Shown here one piece after another: positions 24,703 through 36,414 of a stretch of DNA of 64,000 nt (position 1 is its first letter; the number at the start of each line of letters is the position of its first letter). The translations under genes were made by a program, and so were the position numbers. The stretch spans positions 1 through 64,000 of the forward strand of contig VWPU01001315.1 in NCBI GenBank assembly GCA_013398955.1, in the 5' to 3' direction. A model generated the notes under the pieces. It saw only the letters and a list, made by a program, of their open reading frames with translations, was not told where the DNA came from and did no database searches. The stretch comes from Callaeas wilsoni (Eukaryota; Chordata; Aves; Passeriformes; Callaeidae).

Positions 24703-24901
24703 TATGGAATTCTGGAATGGGTTGGGTTGGTAGGGCCTTAAAGCCCATCCAATTCCAACCCTGACACCTTCCACTGTCCCAGGGTGCTCCAAGCCCCATC
24801 CAGCCTGGCCTTGGACACTTCCAGAGATCCAGGGGCAGCCACAGCTTCTCTGGGCACCCTGTGCCAGGGCCTGCCCGCCCTCATAGGGAAGAATTCCATC
24901 C
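24703..24901 (-). mobile_element. CR1 LINE 3' fragment lacking the hairpin
   Basis: Left to right: GGAATTCTGGAATGGGTTGG, AAAGCCCATCCAATTCCAAC, then CCTGACACCTTCCACTGTCC, GCTCCAAGCCCCATCC, the GGATCC-type block with one change (AGAGATCCAGGGGCAGCC), CACCCTGTGCCAGGGCC and a final GGGAAGAATTCCATCC. The roughly 14-bp hairpin that should stand between CCAACCC and GACACC is missing. Confidence 0.96.
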
Positions 24902-26398
24902 ATTTTATTCCTGAGCTGGAGATAATTTGGAGTTTCTCACAGCCCAAATGAGACAATCCAACAGCGCAGGAGAGGAGAAAAACCAAAATAAATTTGAAAT
25001 ACATTTGGGTGGAAATCCAGGGGGTTTTCAAGGAGGGAGAACTGAGTGAGTGCAGGGGGGTCTGTGCTGGTTCCAGGGAGCAGCCACGGGACAGGGACAT
25101 TGGGAATCAGCAATGGAGGCTGTAGATCGAAGCTCCTGGTCCATCCCCAGGAAGGATCCCACCCTCCTGGAACAAGGGGACCTCAAGCTCAATGAACCTC
25201 ACAGCAAAACTTTCACGTAGGGGAGAGGCCTGAGACACGCTTTGGGTACCACATAACCAGGGGAATCCCAGGAGGAGTTCCCAGGAGCCGAATTGGTCCA
25301 GAGGGATAAGAAGTTGACCCGGGATTTGGGATCCCACCTCCCTTAACTTGCTAAGCAAGACATTTTATTTTTTCTTTCTTTGGGACATCTCTGTCCTTAA
25401 AGTGGCAGCCCGAGAAAAGCAACAGGAAGGTAACAAATAAATAACTAACTTAATTAATTAATTAATTAGAGACTGAAGTGCCTGGATCAATTATCCAGGG
25501 CCTGCATACTCGAGGAGTGAAGGATTCAGGACAAGTAGCACTCGACGCACTTGATCTTTTTATCCCCCCTCATCTCCATTCCCTTCTAATGGCTCCAAAG
25601 TAACCGGCCTGGGATGTTTCCCATCCTTCATCGAAACTCGGAAGGGGAAAAGCATAAACATTCCAGAAATATCCAAGGAGACGTTTTACTAATTGGGAAA
25701 TGAGGCAAATCCCCCTCGCCTCCACTTTCCCCATATGTTCCTGAGTACATCCAGAGTTTACGGGCCCAACCACAACTCCATTAACTGTGCTCCTCCCGGG
25801 ATCACTGGGAATCACAGTTCTGCCCTCAGACAAAACAACAACAATCTAAATTTCAGAGAATTAATAACAACGTCTAGCGCTAATGAGCCCTTCCATAACA
25901 TCTCCCAAGCTTTATGCAAATTAACAATTCCCACAAGCAACAAGAATTTCGGATGATCCAAAAGGATCCTGGGCAATCCTGGAGCAGAAGGAATAAGTTT
26001 GCAAAGCATTTCTCACCTCTCTTTCCCCTGGAGAATGTGGTAGCTCATCAGGGAGAGGATTCCAAGCTCTCCGTGTTCGTGGACATCAAAGGGAATTATC
26101 CAAAAGGACAGACCAGTGCCAACCCTTCACGCCAGGTGGGAATTCTACTCACTTCCAAAAGAGGGGTTTAACAGCTAAAGCTGGATCCACAAATGATCCA
26201 AGATTATGGTGACAGTCCCCATCCCAGCACGGACACAGGCAGTGCCTACAGACAGCCAAAGAGCGAACAAGGAATGGGAAAAGCGCCTTGAACCGCCTTT
26301 ATGTGACCCCAGAGGCTGGAAAACCGGGATTTGGAAAGGTTTCCAAGCAGGAACACACCCCAGTGTTTACAGGGAGATAGGAATGCTGCCTGATCCTC
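24902..26398. other. No gene recognised; TTAA repeat and AT-rich block
   Basis: A TTAATTAA run lies at 25451-25469. The AT-rich block at 25838-25930 carries a perfect POU octamer ATGCAAAT (25914-25921), ACAACAAT words and two TAAT cores. No exon is supported. Confidence 0.5.
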
Positions 26399-26482
26399 GG
26401 GAAGGTGTTCCTGCCCATCAAAGAGGGGTTGGACGAGATGATCTTTGAAGGTCCCTTCCAACCCAGACCATTCCAGGATTCC
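26399..26482 (+). mobile_element. CR1 LINE 3' end, very short
   Basis: Only the last 80-odd bases remain: GGAAGGTGTTCCTGCCCATC, a disturbed right hairpin arm, GGTTGGACGAGATGATCTTT, GAAGGTCCCTTCCAACCCAG and ACCATTCCAGGATTCC. The tail CCATTCCAGGATT is nearly the unit of the 14-bp array at 6122-6880. Confidence 0.9.
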
Positions 26483-28272
26483 TGCCTGCTCAGAGGGATT
26501 CTGGCTCGTGCCAGGAGCCCCCATGAGAAGGACTCACAGTGGAAGGATCAATCAACCTGTGACAGTTTCCGCAAGGAGGTAATTCCACCTGGATCTCCTC
26601 ACACATCTCCATGCACTTCAAAAGCCCAATTTTTGTGGCTATCCACCACCTCCAAATCCCACTTTCCCCCCCATCCAAAATCCCAATTCAGCAAACCCAT
26701 GACGAGCATTAACGCCCTGGAGGAGATCCCTGAGGTGGCTCAGACTCCACACCTGCAGGTATTCCAGAGAAATCTCCGCTCTTCCCAGTTTCTCATCACC
26801 AATCCAGGGGGTCCAAACCCCACCAGGAGCTGCTCTTTGCTACACGTTTGGAACCTCCTCCCCGAGATTTGGGTAGATCCCGCCGCCGTCCCGGCTCCAA
26901 GCCAAGGATCACAAGGATGATCCTTTAATCTTTAGAGCCTGGTGGTATCCAGAAGCTCCAGAGTGGAGCTTCCACTTGGAAAGCAGTGATTGTCCTGCTC
27001 TGGAATGCTGCAGGAGCCTCAGCAGGGCCTCCCCAGAGCTCTGCAATCCCAGACTCCAGCTATAAAATCCCTGCTGCAGGCAAAAGCTGGGACGTGGAGA
27101 AGGAGATCCAAGGAATTTCTCCATCTATAACCACCACAGCTCCATAAAGTTGTTTAAAAGAGGGAACTGAGCTTGTTTTTCTTGTGGAAATCCTATGTTT
27201 ATTTTTAGTTCTGCCTCGGAGTATAAATAACTCCGGAATGAAGTGCACGGTGCTTAATTCCCTTCATTGTGCCCTTAATTGCTTCCTTGTTTGCTTTCCA
27301 CTTTCCACTCTGCTCTATCCTCATATTCCAGAATCAACTCCTCCCTTCCACGTTTGTTTATTGTGTCTGCATTTCCAGAAACTGAAAGGCCAGGAGAAAA
27401 TATGATTTTTTTAATGGAATTTCCTAATGCCACCAAGGCTTTACCCTCCCGCCTGCCCTTGGCATGGATTCCCTCCCATCCGGATGCCACCAGCCTAAAT
27501 CCCGGAGCCATTCCAGCTTCCCTGAAACACCCTCCCTGTTTTCTTTCCCGTTTGTGTTGGAGCCCTGAGCTCTCGTCCCTCAGGAGAACATTCCCCATTC
27601 CTCTGGATGCTGTCAAAGGAACCGGCGCCGTGCTCGTCTGGGTTTTGTGGGGCCACCCTCGGCTGAGGAAGGAGCTGTCAGCTCTTCCAGCACCATCTTG
27701 TGATGCTTCCCATCAGGAACAGTGGGATTTGCTCCATGGATGTCCCCCCAGAGCACAGCATCACCTTGGAAGACTCCCAGGGCAGGAGTGCTCAGCCGGG
27801 GCGATGCTGGACCTGGAGCAGGGATGAGCTCCATGAGGTCTGGAAGGGTGGAGGTGTCACTTTAAATCTGCTTCCCAACCCCCAGCAGGGCATAATCCAC
27901 ATCCTGGAATGACCCATCCCGATTCCGCCTCATCCCAGCATCCTCTGAATCCCGCCCTTGAACACATGGAGAACTTTGCTTCCAAAAGGAGCAGGAGGAA
28001 GCTCCAACCCAACACATCCCTGAACCCTAGAGCCTCCACAGGCAGCTCCAGCCCTGTGGGAAAGGATTTTCCATGTGTCCCATGGGCCAAGCACTGTGCT
28101 TGCCCCACAGCAGGGACATGGGTGTGGAGCTGGAGTCGGGACAATTTTTCCAAGGTGAGTGCATGGGGGAAGGAGCTCGGAGTTCCTCACTGGGAGTGCA
28201 GGGAAACGCCCACTTTTCCCAAGGAACCATGAGAGCAGGATGACGCTTGTGCACGGAGCAGGGATGAACCTG
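26483..28272. other. No gene recognised; single-copy DNA
   Basis: Frames up to 182 residues overlap on both strands without recognisable domains. No CR1 fragment or tandem array was seen between the two CR1 copies. Confidence 0.5.
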
Positions 28273-28588
28273 TTCTCCAGCCTGGAGATCCCAGGGAGAC
28301 CTTGGAGCCCCTTCCAGTGCCTCTCGAAGAGAGCTGGAGAGGATGGCAAGAACATGGAGTGCCAGGACAAGGGGGAATGGCTTCCCACTGCCAGGGGGCA
28401 CGGTGAGATGGGATCTTGGGAAGGAATTCCTCCCTGGGAGGGTGGGGAGAAGCTGTGGCTGCCCCCAGATCCCTGGAAGTTTCCAAGGCCAGGCTCGAGC
28501 AATCTGGGATAGAGGAAGGTGTCCCTGCCCATGGATAGGACTGGATGAGCTTTCAGGTCCCTTCCAACCCAAACCATTCCATGATTAT
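28273..28588 (+). mobile_element. CR1 LINE 3' fragment, longest copy here
   Basis: This copy reaches furthest 5': CTCCAGCCTGGAGATCCCAG, GGGAGACCTTGGAGCCCCTT, CCAGTGCCTCTCGAAGAGAG, then GAGATGGGATCTTGGGAAGG, AATTCCTCCCTGGGAGGGTG, the AGATCCCTGGAAG block, GGAAGGTGTCCCTGCCCATG and CCCTTCCAACCCAAACCATT. The right hairpin arm is lost and so is CCTGGCACAGGTTGCCC. The upstream part matches the canonical CR1 sequence, a useful contrast to the copies at 36580 and 38451. Confidence 0.96.
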
Positions 28589-29760
28589 TGCCCTCAGTCC
28601 TGTCGCAGAGGTGGATCATGTCCAATGTCTTCCTGCCCGGCCAGCCCCCAAACAGCACTGGGGCTTATTTATTTTAATTTTGAAACCTCTCCTCAGCCCC
28701 TAAAGCTGCCCAGAGTTTCCAATAAGCCTGTGCCTGTTGGGATTCCCAGCCTCAGTCGGTTCTTCCTTGTGCTCCTCAAAAAAACAGGGCTGAGTTCTTG
28801 GGAGGCTTAAAATTCCTCCCTCAACCTCAGGAGAGGTAAGGAGAAAAATATGCAGGGATGTGAAGCAAATTCCTGCCTAATTCCTCGGGAGACCCAATCA
28901 ATGGGAGACTTCTCCTCTCTGTTTATTTATTTTTTTTTCCCAGCAGAAGTCCCAGTCTGTCCTTTCCCTCTTCCAAAAATCCCCACCCAGGAGCTGTGAC
29001 ATCAGAGGGTATTTTAGGAAGGCAGCCTTGTCCCCAGGCCGGGTGCAGTTCCCTTTCCCTCACACAACCCCACGGTTCTGCTGCCGAGCAAAGGCACCGC
29101 TGGCTCCCGGACGCCAAACCTGGAGGTGAAACCGGAACTTTAAAAGAGCAGGAATTGTCTTTTCCAGCCGCTTCCCTCCGAAGGAATAGTATGCTTGGCT
29201 TGTCCTGGTGTTGACACAAGGGTGACTCACGGGCCCAGCAATGCGGGACTGTGTGGAGGTTCAGGGCAGGCGTCTGGAACGGCCCCGTGTGCCTTGGCAG
29301 GGCTGAGCTCCGCTCAGAAATGCGCTTTTATCCCTGTCAGGCACCCGGAATGCAGCCCTACCTACAGCTCCCGCTCCCGGGCTCCTTTCCAAGGCTGCTC
29401 CCCGTGTCCATCGGCTCCTGGCTCCAGGTTTTGCTGGAAAATCACCTTTGCAAACCCCACCTGTGCCCAGCTTTTGTGTCTTTGAGGTGGATTCCACCCT
29501 AAGTTTGCGTGTCCTTACTTCACCCCAGGTTGCTCCAATCCCAAAATCCGTGGATGGTCACGGATTCACTGCAGAGCCTGGAAGAGGCAGGAGTTCACAA
29601 CGCGCTCAACCCTGACACCATCCCTCAGAACGGGCCTGGGAGCACATTCCAAAACTCCTTCCCACCTCCGCCCGGGGCTGAACAGGGCTGCTCTCCTGGG
29701 AGTTTTTCAAGGAGCCCTCCAACAAAACCAACAAACAGTGAGTGGCATTCCTGCCGTGAG
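28589..29760. other. No gene recognised; single-copy DNA
   Basis: A T-run lies near 28927-28938. No repeat or coding similarity is recognised; the segment ends at the start of the 31-bp array. Confidence 0.5.
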
Positions 29761-30479
29761 TGATCCCAAAGGGCTGATCCCAAAGGGCTGATCCTCTGGG
29801 GACAGTGATCCCAAAGGGCGGAGCCTGTGGGGAGAGGGATCCCAAAGGGCGGAGCCTGTGGGGAGAGGGATCCCAAAGGGCGGAGCCTGTGGGGAGAGGG
29901 ATCCCAAAGGGCGGAGCCTGTGGGGAGAGGGATCCCAAAGGGCTGAGCCTGTGAGGAGAGGGATCCCAAAGGGCAGATCCTGTGGGGACAGGGATCCTAA
30001 AGGGCTGATCCCAAAAGGCTGATCCCAAAGGGCTGAGCCTCTGGGAACAGTGATCCCAAAGGGCTGAGCCTGTGGGGAGAGGGATTCCAAAGGGCTGATC
30101 CCAAAGGTTTGATCGTGTGGGAACAGTGATCCCAACGGGGTGATGCTGTGGGGAGAGAGATCCCAAAGAGCTGATCCCAAGGGGCTGAGCCTGTAGGAAC
30201 AGTGATCCCAAAGGGCTGAGCCTGAGAGTAGAGGGATCCCAAAGGGCTGATCCCAAACGGCTGAGCCTGAGGCGAGAGGGATCCCAAAGAGCTGATCCCA
30301 AAGGGCTGATCCTGTAAGGAGAGGGATCCCAAAGAGCGGATCCCAAAGGGCTGAGCCTGTGGGAACAGTGATTCCAAAGGGCTGATCCCATGGGGAGAGG
30401 GATCCCAAAGAGCTGATCCCAAAGGGCTGAGCCTGTGAGGAGAGGGATTCCCAAAGGGCTGATCCTGTGGGGAGAGGGA
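29761..30479. repeat. 31-bp and 14-bp mixed minisatellite
   Basis: Full units of 31 bp read GATCCCAAAGGGCGGAGCCT then GTGGGGAGAGG. They alternate with 14-bp half units GATCCCAAAGGGCT that keep only the first part. Four nearly identical 31-bp units stand together at about 29807-29930; the rest is a mosaic of full and half units. The plus strand has G3-G4 runs throughout. Minus-strand frames of 240-330 residues arise because no phase of the unit has a stop; 31 is not a multiple of 3. Confidence 0.96.
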
Positions 30480-31920
30480 GGATGAGGAGGAGCAGCTGCT
30501 CTGCCGGGTGTTCCACACCACCCTGCCAGAGGAACGTGTTCCACATCCCACATCCTCCTGCTCCTCCAGCCTGGATCCCATCCACAGTGCCCAGTCCTCG
30601 GCACAGACCTCCCACATCCACACGTGGCTTTTCCAGCATTCCTGCTCCTCGCCCAGCCCCAAATCCCACATCCCAGCTGTTCTGGAGCCCCGGGCGTGCT
30701 CCCTGCGTGTCACCCTGACATTGGAAGTCTCATCCCCTCCTCAGAAATCTCAGCCTTGGCTTGTGGCACCCCCCAGACAGGGAACAGCTGGAAAACGCTT
30801 CAGCCCAGACAACGAGCCTTTTCCCGGGATTTTAAAAGGTCAGGAACTAAATCCATCTCATTGCACAGCGCATGGAATTCCGCTGTGCTGCGAGGCCAGC
30901 CCTTCTCACCACTGGCATTTCCACGGCTTCGGAGCGGGATGCTGCTCCTGAGAGATGCTCCAGACCTTCTGGAGGATGTTCACCCGTGGATCCCAGCCCC
31001 GACGTTCCCCGAGTTCAGCTCGGAGTGTGGAAGGCTTTTCCCTTTCCCAGTTTGGCTCCGTTCCCTGCTGGCTGCGTGCCTGTAGCTGGCAGCTCCTGCA
31101 TCCCAGCAGATCCATAAATAATTCAACAGCTTGCTAAAAAAAGGGTTCCATCATGTTTATGGTTCTGAAACATGCACAGAACCGGGGCAGAGACCTGGAG
31201 CACCAGGAATCAGGTTGGAGAAGTCAGGGAATATCACCAGGGAAAGCACTGGAGATTCCAGCTACAACAGGGCTGAAGGAAAGGGAAAAACCCTCAGACT
31301 TTTGAGTTAATTCTTCAACAAAAGAAAAAACCCACAATTTTCTTAATTCCAGACAGGGCCCTGAGCAGCTCTGTGAGGAATTCCAGCTCCAGTCAAAGCT
31401 GTTTTCCACACTTCCAGTAGCGTATCCCTTAAAATTCACAGAGAGCGGAGCACGCTCGTCCTTGGCTGCCTGGGCCCATCCATCCCCAGCTCCAGGAGCA
31501 AGGAATGCCACAGAGACAGATTCCCCCTCCCTGCAGCTACTGCTGCTCTGCTGATACGCAAACTCAGCCCTTGCTGAGCCTCCCTGGCAAGTTCAGGAGC
31601 CCTCTTCCCACATTCCTGTTATTTTAGTAACGCCGTCCCGACCCGGAATCGGAATTCCACGTCCTGCGCCCTGCAGATACTGATGGCAAATTAAAAGATC
31701 GTTTTCTTCTGCAGAGATCTCCAAATCTTTCTGGCAGGGAGCAGGACTGAAAACTGCCCGGGCTCCAGCCCACACTGCCGACTGCTTCTTTTTCCTGCAC
31801 TTTTCCTTTCCTTGGCTCTTATGCTCAATAGAGTGAAAAAAGACTGACTTTTTTTTTTTAATGCATGTGCACAAAAATGTATCAAAAATCAGGGTCTTGC
31901 ACTCACAGGAGGAGCACACT
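30480..31920. other. No gene recognised; single-copy DNA
   Basis: This segment separates two minisatellites. A run of about twelve T lies at 31848-31859. Overlapping frames on both strands show no recognisable domain. Confidence 0.5.
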
Positions 31921-32208
31921 GGCATTCCAGACCCAGCTCCAGGGATCTGGGGCGTTCCAGACCCAGCTCCAAAGGTCTGGGGCATTCCAGACCCAGCTCC
32001 AGGGATCTGGGGCATTCCAGACCCAGCTCCAGGGGTCTGGGGCATTCCAGACCCAGCTCCAGAGATCTGGAACATTCCAGACCCAGCTCCAGGGATGTGG
32101 GGCATTCCAGACCCAGCTCCAGGGATCTGGGGCATTCCAGACTCAGCTCCAGGGATCTGGGGTATTCCAGACCCTGCTCCAGAGATCTGGGACATTCCAG
32201 ACCCACCT
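31921..32208. repeat. 30-bp minisatellite, 9.6 copies
   Basis: Units of exactly 30 bp: GGCATTCCAGACCCAGCTCC then AGGGATCTGG. Variants include GGGTCTGG, AGAGATCTGG and GGGATGTGG. There is no length variation, so all frames stay in phase and encode short repeats such as IPDPAPGIWG. This is not evidence of coding, because alternative frames on both strands are equally open. Confidence 0.96.
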
Positions 32209-33413
32209 CTCCCTGGGCCAAGCACGGCTTCCCAGGGCTTCCCTGAAAACCAGGAGGAGCCACGGAGGTGACACTGAAAGGTGACATTCCAAACGAAACC
32301 TCAGAGGACCTCCAAGGACCTGCCACGCCTACAGGGAGGTGGGAAGGGAGGAATTCCAGGCTGAGAGGGCGGGATAAATGAAGGAACAGGAATGAAGGGT
32401 TGCCACACAGAGCAATTTCCTCCTTCCCACCTCCCCTCAGCTCCCACGTCAGGATATGGACACAATTCCCACTCACCTGCTCAAGGAAAATGCGGAGCTG
32501 AGGCTGCTCCACTAAAATAAACTAAAATGGGAGGTGACTGCCTGATCCTGCCTGGAATACAAACGACTTGCCAGAGACCAGCAAGAGATTTGGATTTCCT
32601 AAAAACACTCCCAGCCATCCCAGGAAGGGTAATTCCCATTCGTCAACTTGAGTTTTTCCTGGCAGCACCTTCCAATCTCTTGGCACTGTTTCCAAGCTCC
32701 AGCAAACAGCTGTGGATGTTTGGAAACGGAGCTGCTGCACGCGAGTCAGGTGTGGGAGCTGATCAAAGCCCCGACAAATGTCACGCCTGCGCCTGGATGA
32801 CAAATGAAGATTTAATTAATTCCTCCAAAAGATCCCTTTTCCCAGAAGATATCAGCGATCTGGGAACAGATTTCTCTGTTGCATTTCATTCTCTCCAGGA
32901 GAAAAATCCAAGTTTTCCCTTGGGCAAACCCCTCTTTCTTGTAGCTCCAGTCCCCTGCTTGTGCCATCACCAAACGGCTCCGGGAATTAAAGAGATCCTG
33001 ACAAACCTGACGGAAGCAGCAGCACCAAGCTGGAATTTTGTTACAAACACCTCTTATCCCTGAGCATTCCCACAAATGTTTCCCTTTAAGCTCAGGACAA
33101 GGTGTTAACTCCAGAGCACAGCTTGTGTTGTCTCAGTTCCCTGGGAGAACTTCCCACTCCTCCCACCGTGTGCCGGCTGCTCCACTGAACCCTCCCACCG
33201 CCGGATGATGGGATGAGGAGGAAAAGCCTGGATCAGGTGTCCAGATGTGTGTCCAGCCCTGGCAGAGCCCAGCATCAGCTGGTTTATAGGATCACTGAGC
33301 TCCCTGAGCATCGCTCAGCCCAGCTGCGCTCACAAATCCATGAGGATATCGGGCTCCGAGTTTCCCTCCCAGCAGCGCTTTGGGTACAAACCACGGGATC
33401 CGCATCAGGTGCG
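32209..33413. other. No gene recognised; single-copy DNA
   Basis: A 178-residue frame at 32527-33063 and shorter opposing frames are present. I recognise no domain and no splice structure. Confidence 0.5.
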
Positions 33414-33535
33414 GATCACGGAATAATTTGGGTCGGAAAGGAAACTTCCAGGCCCTGAAATAAGCAGGGACATCTTCACTCAGAGCCTCGTCCAGCCGTT
33501 TCCAGGGACGAGCATTCCAGGGATGTCTGGAGGTG
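33414..33535 (-). mobile_element. CR1 LINE 3' fragment, highly diverged
   Basis: Left to right: GATCACGGAATAATTTGGGT, CGGAAAGGAAACTTCCAG, GCAGGGACATCTTCACT, CAGAGCCTCGTCCAGCC and CATTCCAGGGATGTCTGGAG. The order and spacing fit CR1, but substitutions are many, so it is one of the oldest copies. Confidence 0.75.
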
Positions 33536-34329
33536 CTACGTGGACTGGCTGGGATGCAGCACTCCGGCACATCCTGCCCCCAACACCACCCAGGATTAGG
33601 GACACAGGGCGGGACAACCCCTGCTCCTCACGGATTTCTCTTCCCTCCTCCTCTTCCCAAGCCAGCCGTGGCGGGGGAGGAGGGAGTTGTGCAAAATCCC
33701 GCGGCCCCAGGGAAGCCTCCGAATTCCCTGGCAGCAGCCAAGGCCTCCGGACAAGCTGCTCCGCACGCAAGGCTGCCGGGACAGCCCCGGCCCTTGTCAG
33801 CAGGATTCCCCTCCTCATAACTTAAGGCAAAAATCCCGGGAGAGCTCGGAACAAGGAGCCAATTGGTAACACCCAGGAACCTGGGGGCTCCGCGAGCTCT
33901 CAGATATTCCAGGAGTTTGAAAGGGATAAAAAACCCCAAAAGGGACAACCAGGGAGCTTGGGAGAGCAGGGAGAGGGAGCCACTGGTTTCCCATCTCCCG
34001 GTTTCTCCTCTGGGAATGCAAGGAGGATCCCCCCCACTGCATCTGGAAGGCGGATCCGCTCATTCTCCTGCTCCAAGGATGCTCTGGAATGAGTGCCAAG
34101 GCAGCTGAGGAGGCCGGGGCAGAGCTGTCACCGGCGGCTGTGGTGCCGCACCGGTGACCTGCTCCCGGTTTGGTGGCACAGACTCATCGGCTCAGTGGCA
34201 ATTCCGGCAGGAGGTGCCTTAAATCTTCCACAGGTTTTTTTTCCCCAGTGGGGACCGCGTTGGGATCTGTGCCGTGGAAATGTCTTGTTGGAAGAATGAG
34301 CTCAAAAATACAATACTGAGTGCAGGTCT
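33536..34329. other. No gene recognised; GC-rich with moderate CpG
   Basis: Positions 33590-33810 are GC-rich with a moderate CpG content around GGCGGGGGAGGAGGG. Frames are open on both strands for 90-112 residues. A weak CpG island is possible, but no promoter element or exon can be tied to it. Confidence 0.45.
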
Positions 34330-34545
34330 GAGGTCCTGAGCACAAGAGGGACATGGAGCTGTTGGAGTAGATCCAGAGGAGAGCACAAAGATGCTCAGCC
34401 TGGAGAAGGGAAGGCTCCAGGGAGACCTTGGAGCCCCTTCCAGTGCTTGAAGAGGAATTGGAAAATGGAAAGTGACTTTTTGCACAGGCAGGTAGTGACA
34501 GACACGGGGAAGCGGCTTCCAGCTGACATAAAGCAGGATTATTTG
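34330..34545 (+). mobile_element. CR1 LINE internal fragment, 3' end missing
   Basis: Carries the upstream CR1 words GAGGTCCTGAGCACAAGAGG, GACATGGAGCTGTTGGAGTA, GATCCAGAGGAGAGCACAAA, GATGCTCAGCCTGGAGAAGG, GGGAGACCTTGGAGCCCCTT and CCAGTGCTTGAAGAGG, and ends near AAAGCAGGATTATTTGG. Unlike almost every other copy, the last 200 bases and the tail are absent, so a later deletion or rearrangement removed them. Confidence 0.88.
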
Positions 34546-35842
34546 GGATTTTGGGATGAGACTCAGAGCATGTCATCGCACAGCCCTTCGGAGAGGGCAG
34601 GGGGCCACAGGGCATTTTTCCAAGTGGTTCTGCTGTTGGGATGGGAAGCAATCAGGAATCCCACCCGGATTTGCAGGAATGCTCGGACTGCTCCTAAGAT
34701 TTCTCTCACACATGCAACAGAGATGCTTCAAACCAAACATCTGCCTCCAAAGAAGGTAGAGGCAGAATATTAATTATTAATTAAAGGACAACATGAATTA
34801 TTAATTAACAGGATGATGCCACGTTCTGCTTTTATCCCAGTAAAACTGAAATCCAGGCAATTGATTTATTCTTTGGAAGCACAAATAACACACCTTGGAA
34901 AGGGCAGGGTGTTCCCACTTTCTTCTGAGGGCCAGAAGCAGCTGAATCTTGGGATGGGCACCTGGATGTGTTCCTAGCACAGCCTGGCACACTCTCCGTG
35001 TCCTCCTGCACACCCTCGGTGCTGCTGGCTGGGGCTCTGCAGCAGCACCTCCTTCTCCCAGCCCTCACTGCCTCATCCCACGTATTTCAAATTCCTTTAA
35101 AGGCCTGCACTGCGGAGCCAGTTTTCCGAGATGCTGGGAATCTCCACCAGCACCAAGGCAGGAAGAACCGCAAGTGCATCATACCCTAAAAACCCACAGC
35201 GGACCTGCTCCAAGAGCATTCCTCCAGCATGAGCACGGCTTATCCTCAGAGTTAACAGGACTGAGCGTGGTGACAAACACGGGGAAAGGATAAAACCTGA
35301 CTTGCAGTGACCGGGGTCACCCCACAGAGCCACAGCAGGCTCGGGAATTCCATCCCGTGTTCCTTTGCTGAGTGATTCCGTGTTTTCCTCGCCAAGGTGA
35401 GGCAAAGGGGGGTGTGGAGCTGCAGCACCGCCTTGTTCGTGTCCCCGCTCAGCTGCAGCTGGATCTTGCTCTGAGGCAAAGCTGATGGGATTTGATTGAT
35501 TTACAGGATGATGGGCAGGACTCAAAAATACGACACCGAGAGCTCTGAGGAGTTTGATTAAAGGTGAACATAAATCAAACCCCCGCAGGATCCTCCCTCT
35601 GTTCCTGCACGCCACCTCCACCCGCCCTTTGTCCCAAATGCTTTCAGAGCTGGCGGTGTCCCTGAAAACTGCTCCTGCCTGGAGCTGCTGCTAGGGCTCA
35701 GCCCCACATCCATTCCCACGTGGACAACCCCATATTTGTAGGAAACTCTGGCTCACCCCCAAAAGCAACCGAAACACCAAGGAAAACAGTCCCTGGCGCA
35801 TTCAGTCCTTATTTCTTTTCCCTAAGGATAAACGTGGGGAGC
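34546..35842. other. No gene recognised; short AT repeat
   Basis: ATTAATTATTAATTAA and a second GAATTATTAATTAAC copy lie at 34768-34810. The rest is single-copy, with opposing frames to 174 residues and no known domain. Confidence 0.5.
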
Positions 35843-35986
35843 CACAGGCTCCCAGAGAAGCTGTGGCTGCCCCTGGATCCCTGGAAGTGTCCAAGGCCAG
35901 GTTGGATGGGGCTTCGAGCAACCTGGGACAGTGGAATTGGATGATCTTGAAAGTCCCTTCCCGGCCAAACCATTCCATGATTCCGG
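35843..35986 (+). mobile_element. CR1 LINE 3' fragment lacking the hairpin
   Basis: Reads CCCAGAGAAGCTGTGGCTGC, CCCTGGATCCCTGGAAGTGT, CCAAGGCCAGGTTGGATGGG, GAGCAACCTGGGACAGTGGA, then directly ATTGGATGATCTTGAAAGTC and CCATTCCATGATTCC. About 28 bases, including the whole hairpin, have gone between two TGGAA words, as if by slippage between direct repeats. Confidence 0.95.
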
Positions 35987-36414
35987 GATCTCAGCTTTTG
36001 GCTCCGGGGGTGGAGGGTTGTGCTGAGGGGAAGGAGAAGCCCCCTCAGAGGTTTCACTGCTGGTGTCTGTTCAGGCTTTACATCAACAGTGGCTTCATTT
36101 TTAATAACCCTGTCATCTCGCCTATGTAAAATATGCATTCAGATTAAACCCCATAGATTTGGGGTCTCTTGCTGTAGGTTAAACAAACATCCCCGTGATT
36201 TAGTCCTACAGAAAATGCTCAAATTGTTCACATTATTCAGCCAACCCATTTTTTTTTTTAAAAAAGAGAGAATACACAGAATAACACAATTCATGCTCAG
36301 CATCTGTGATTATGCCATGAATTTTCCTCCCTCACAAGAGATGACACAAAAAAATTCCAGGCCTCTCCCAACAAACAGAAATTACTTGGACACAAGATCT
36401 AAGCTGTGCTGCAG
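35987..36414. other. No gene recognised; AT-rich segment
   Basis: From about 36125 the DNA turns AT-rich (TGTAAAATATGCATTCAG, GGTTAAACAAACATCC, and a T-run joined to an A-run at 36249-36265). It may be conserved non-coding sequence, but that cannot be judged without alignment. Confidence 0.45.

Noticed and set aside
27930..28658. 242-residue minus-strand frame
   Set aside because: Largely antisense CR1 sequence.
29606..30713. Minus-strand frames of 238-332 residues
   Set aside because: Created by the stop-free 31-bp/14-bp array; all three minus frames are open.
31593..32512. Frames with IPDPAPGIWG-like or GAGSGMPQIP-like repeats, reminiscent of structural proteins
   Set aside because: They come from the 30-bp array and are open in two plus and two minus frames; there is no signal peptide or flanking coding sequence.
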